33,256 nt of DNA from DUUI01 sp964345765. Its GTDB lineage: Bacteria; Bacillota_I; Bacilli_A; Erysipelotrichales; Erysipelotrichaceae. The stretch is from NCBI GenBank assembly GCA_964345765.1, contig CAYFSJ010000014.1, forward strand, positions 1-33,256, written 5' to 3'. Of the stretch, positions 31,495 to 33,256 are shown one piece after another (positions within the stretch are counted from its first letter, which is position 1; every line of letters begins with the position of its first letter). The translations under genes were made by a program, and so were the position numbers. The notes beneath the pieces are model-generated. The model did no database searches. It was given only the letters and a program-made list of their open reading frames with translations, and had not been told where the DNA came from.

Positions 31495-33256
31495 ACATGA
31501 GTTTTGGATGCGAGCTCAAAAACTAGTGTTAAAATCGATAATTGAGAATAGAATTAATTTTAGTATTATTCATATGAAGATGCTTCAATGGGAGTGAGGT
31601 TTGAGCTGCTAAGTCTTCAATGAACATCGTTCTTTTTGAAATGTTCATGTACTTAGAGTCTGAAACTTGAACCACTTTGAAGTTCTTCATGAAAGAGAGT
31701 AGTTCATCAGTATGATACTTTTCCTCAAAAACTCTTACTTGTAAAACCCTTAAAAGGACCACCGATAAATAACAAATTAAAAAGTGACCAAAGATAGATT
31801 CTTGAGTTTGACAGTAAACAGGTCGTGCTTCAAGTTGTGACTTCATCACTTTAAATGATTCTTCAATGCGCCAAAGATTATGATAGGTCATATAAATATC
31901 TTTAGCGCTTTGTTTTATTTCAGAGGTCACTAAAAGATTGTAACCTGCTAGTTGCATGTCTTCATCTATTTTCTTTTCATTAAGGAATGTCTTTACTTTA
32001 CCTTTGGACGGAGTGGATGTGCTATCTGTTGATTGGGCACTAAAGACAACATACTTAGCAGAGTCTCCATACTCGCTTCGTTTAGCGGCAGAAACACTGA
32101 GTTTTTGTGCTTTCTCAATTTGTCTCATTATTTCTTTTTGTTTCTTTCTCGCTAAGGATGGGTTATAGGTTAACACGCGTTTCTCTTTAAAGGTGATCTC
32201 TTTTTTCTTACCATTTGGTAAGTCAATTTTATAGGAAAAGTCATCAACACACTCTTTCAATGAAAAGAGTAGTTTTCCTTTTGAATCTCTAACATCGACC
32301 CAATCATTATCAGAATAAACCCATTGTTTTTCGGTTTCAGGTAATGATTTAACCGATTTAGAGAAGAGATAACCATCCCCATTCTCGATGGCGTGTTGAA
32401 TGTTTTGAGCACTGTTAACCCATTTATCCGCGACACGGACACTTCTTCCAGAGACGTTGTATCGGTCTTTTAAATCCAGTAAGGTCTCTCTAAAAACACC
32501 CATTTCTAATTGGTTACCTGGATAAAGGGTCATGCCAATAGGAACTTGATGAGCATCTAATAGAAGTCCCATTCCCACTAATGGGTTGGCACTATTATGT
32601 TTACACTTCCCTTTTCGACGAAGCTCATCTTCTTGATCAATCTCAAAGTAGAAGTTGGTACAATCAAAGTAAGAAGTCGATAAATCAAAAGGATAAAGAC
32701 GGTTAAGACGAAGATTATAGGCTTCAATAATCTTTTCGTATTCATTGCCCATCAGCTGTAATGCGCTATAGAGTTGGTCTTGAGAGTAATTGATTGGTTC
32801 AAATAAAGAGGGAAGTACATCATGAAAGGTTTTATACTTTGAACAAGGATCAACCACTCGAGCGTAGATTAAACTCGATAAAACCTCAAAGAGGTCATAA
32901 CGCACTTGATAGGGTTTCTGAATATATGAAAACTGTTTTTGAACCTTTAAGGAATCGTTCAAATTCTTAATAAGGAAATACCCTAAGTATCGCTCAATAG
33001 AAACCTCGCCAATCTCTTGGACTTGTTGATTTTCTTTTTGAGCTTTCAAATCAAGATTCATTTGATCGACCACGCTTTTGAAATGTTCAATTGGATCAGG
33101 GTAGCCTTGTTGTTTGAGTTGGTGAACATAGCCAATCGCTTTAAATGACCGGTTCCGTCCTTGTTTCTTTTCATGGTCATAATAACTGTAATAAATTTGA
33201 AGATAAGTGCCTGAATTATTGTTGGTCACTTTCAAGAAATAGGGCATAAATAGTCT
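31495..33256. mobile_element. IS1634-like insertion sequence, right end outside window
   Basis: Contains the transposase gene and runs to the window edge. The left end should lie between about 31487 and 31528, beyond the transposase stop. A weak AGTTTT (31500-31505)/AAAACT (31519-31524) repeat lies there but I cannot show that it is the terminal repeat. Without the other end, neither the inverted repeats nor a target duplication can be tested. Confidence 0.6.
31529..33247 (-). CDS. IS1634-family transposase
   Basis: A 572-residue DDE transposase of the IS1634/IS4 group. The start region KVTNNNSGTYLQIYYSYYD plus RSFKAIGYV is typical of IS1634 proteins. Catalytic candidates are D195 (YFDCTNFYFE), D274 (RVADKWVNS) and E462/E463 (LWRIEESFKVMKS). 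The C-terminal helices match the family. The frame is full-length and unbroken, so the element could still be active. No Shine-Dalgarno is seen in the nine bases before the ATG, where the window ends. The right inverted repeat lies outside, so the ends of the element cannot be set. Confidence 0.92.
   Translation of the reverse strand: MPYFLKVTNNNSGTYLQIYYSYYDHEKKQGRNRSFKAIGYVHQLKQQGYPDPIEHFKSVVDQMNLDLKAQKENQQVQEIGEVSIERYLGYFLIKNLNDSLKVQKQFSYIQKPYQVRYDLFEVLSSLIYARVVDPCSKYKTFHDVLPSLFEPINYSQDQLYSALQLMGNEYEKIIEAYNLRLNRLYPFDLSTSYFDCTNFYFEIDQEDELRRKGKCKHNSANPLVGMGLLLDAHQVPIGMTLYPGNQLEMGVFRETLLDLKDRYNVSGRSVRVADKWVNSAQNIQHAIENGDGYLFSKSVKSLPETEKQWVYSDNDWVDVRDSKGKLLFSLKECVDDFSYKIDLPNGKKKEITFKEKRVLTYNPSLARKKQKEIMRQIEKAQKLSVSAAKRSEYGDSAKYVVFSAQSTDSTSTPSKGKVKTFLNEKKIDEDMQLAGYNLLVTSEIKQSAKDIYMTYHNLWRIEESFKVMKSQLEARPVYCQTQESIFGHFLICYLSVVLLRVLQVRVFEEKYHTDELLSFMKNFKVVQVSDSKYMNISKRTMFIEDLAAQTSLPLKHLHMNNTKINSILNYRF

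Noticed and set aside
1..33256. CRISPR array, tRNA/rRNA genes or prophage
   Set aside because: No regular repeat-spacer pattern, cloverleaf or rRNA motif, or phage structural gene was seen on either strand; intergenic gaps are short.

Overview
The window looks like core chromosome of a low-GC, Gram-positive bacterium of the Bacillota. Supporting signs are a sortase-anchored LPXTG surface protein, T-box leaders on trpS and alaS, a SAM riboswitch on metK, Spx, IreB/ReoM, RecD2 and the gene order comEA-comEC-holA-rpsT-lepA. The sporulation genes (gpr, spoIIP) that spore-formers of the Bacillus type often carry between rpsT and lepA are absent. A non-sporulating lineage such as Erysipelotrichia or relatives is my best guess, but no 16S rRNA gene is present to confirm it. 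Most genes are closely packed, with 4 to 26 base overlaps.

Layout. 1-910: 3' end of an LPXTG, isopeptide-domain surface protein and a two-way terminator. 887-7000: a choline-kinase-like gene (minus strand) diverging from rdgB, followed by a membrane-domain/TrmL fusion, a RidA protein with a cysteine tail, a YitT membrane protein, an unassigned TIM-barrel protein and metK behind a compact SAM-I-type riboswitch. 6982-10600 (minus strand): a Trp T-box leader, trpS and a two-gene ABC exporter that appear to form one transcription unit. 10600-15026: spx, mnmA, a CPBP membrane protease and recD2. 15027-21130: Ala T-box, alaS, ireB, ruvX/yqgF, a DUF1292 gene, mltG, udk and greA. 21173-25617: comEA, comEC, holA and a single-chain L-serine dehydratase. 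25637-30576: rpsT (minus strand), then fmt, an ECF S component, lepA, a MazG-like gene and hemW. 30573-33256: a beta-hydroxyacid dehydrogenase family gene, then an IS1634-type transposase that runs to the window edge.

How the genes work together. Much of the window serves translation and its quality control: two aminoacyl-tRNA synthetases, MnmA and TrmL for wobble-base modification, Fmt, S20, LepA and YqgF. Other parts serve DNA handling (RecD2, HolA, ComEA/EC), nucleotide-pool cleaning (RdgB, MazG-like, Udk) and cell-wall or surface work (MltG, IreB, LPXTG protein). Three RNA attenuators (SAM, tRNA-Trp, tRNA-Ala) link expression to amino-acid state.

I found no CRISPR array, tRNA or rRNA gene, prophage or defence island. 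The least ordinary features are the SAM aptamer without a P4 helix, the TrmL fusion, the RidA cysteine tail, the ABC exporter under a Trp T-box, and genes that look leaderless. Every assignment is by eye; no database was searched.
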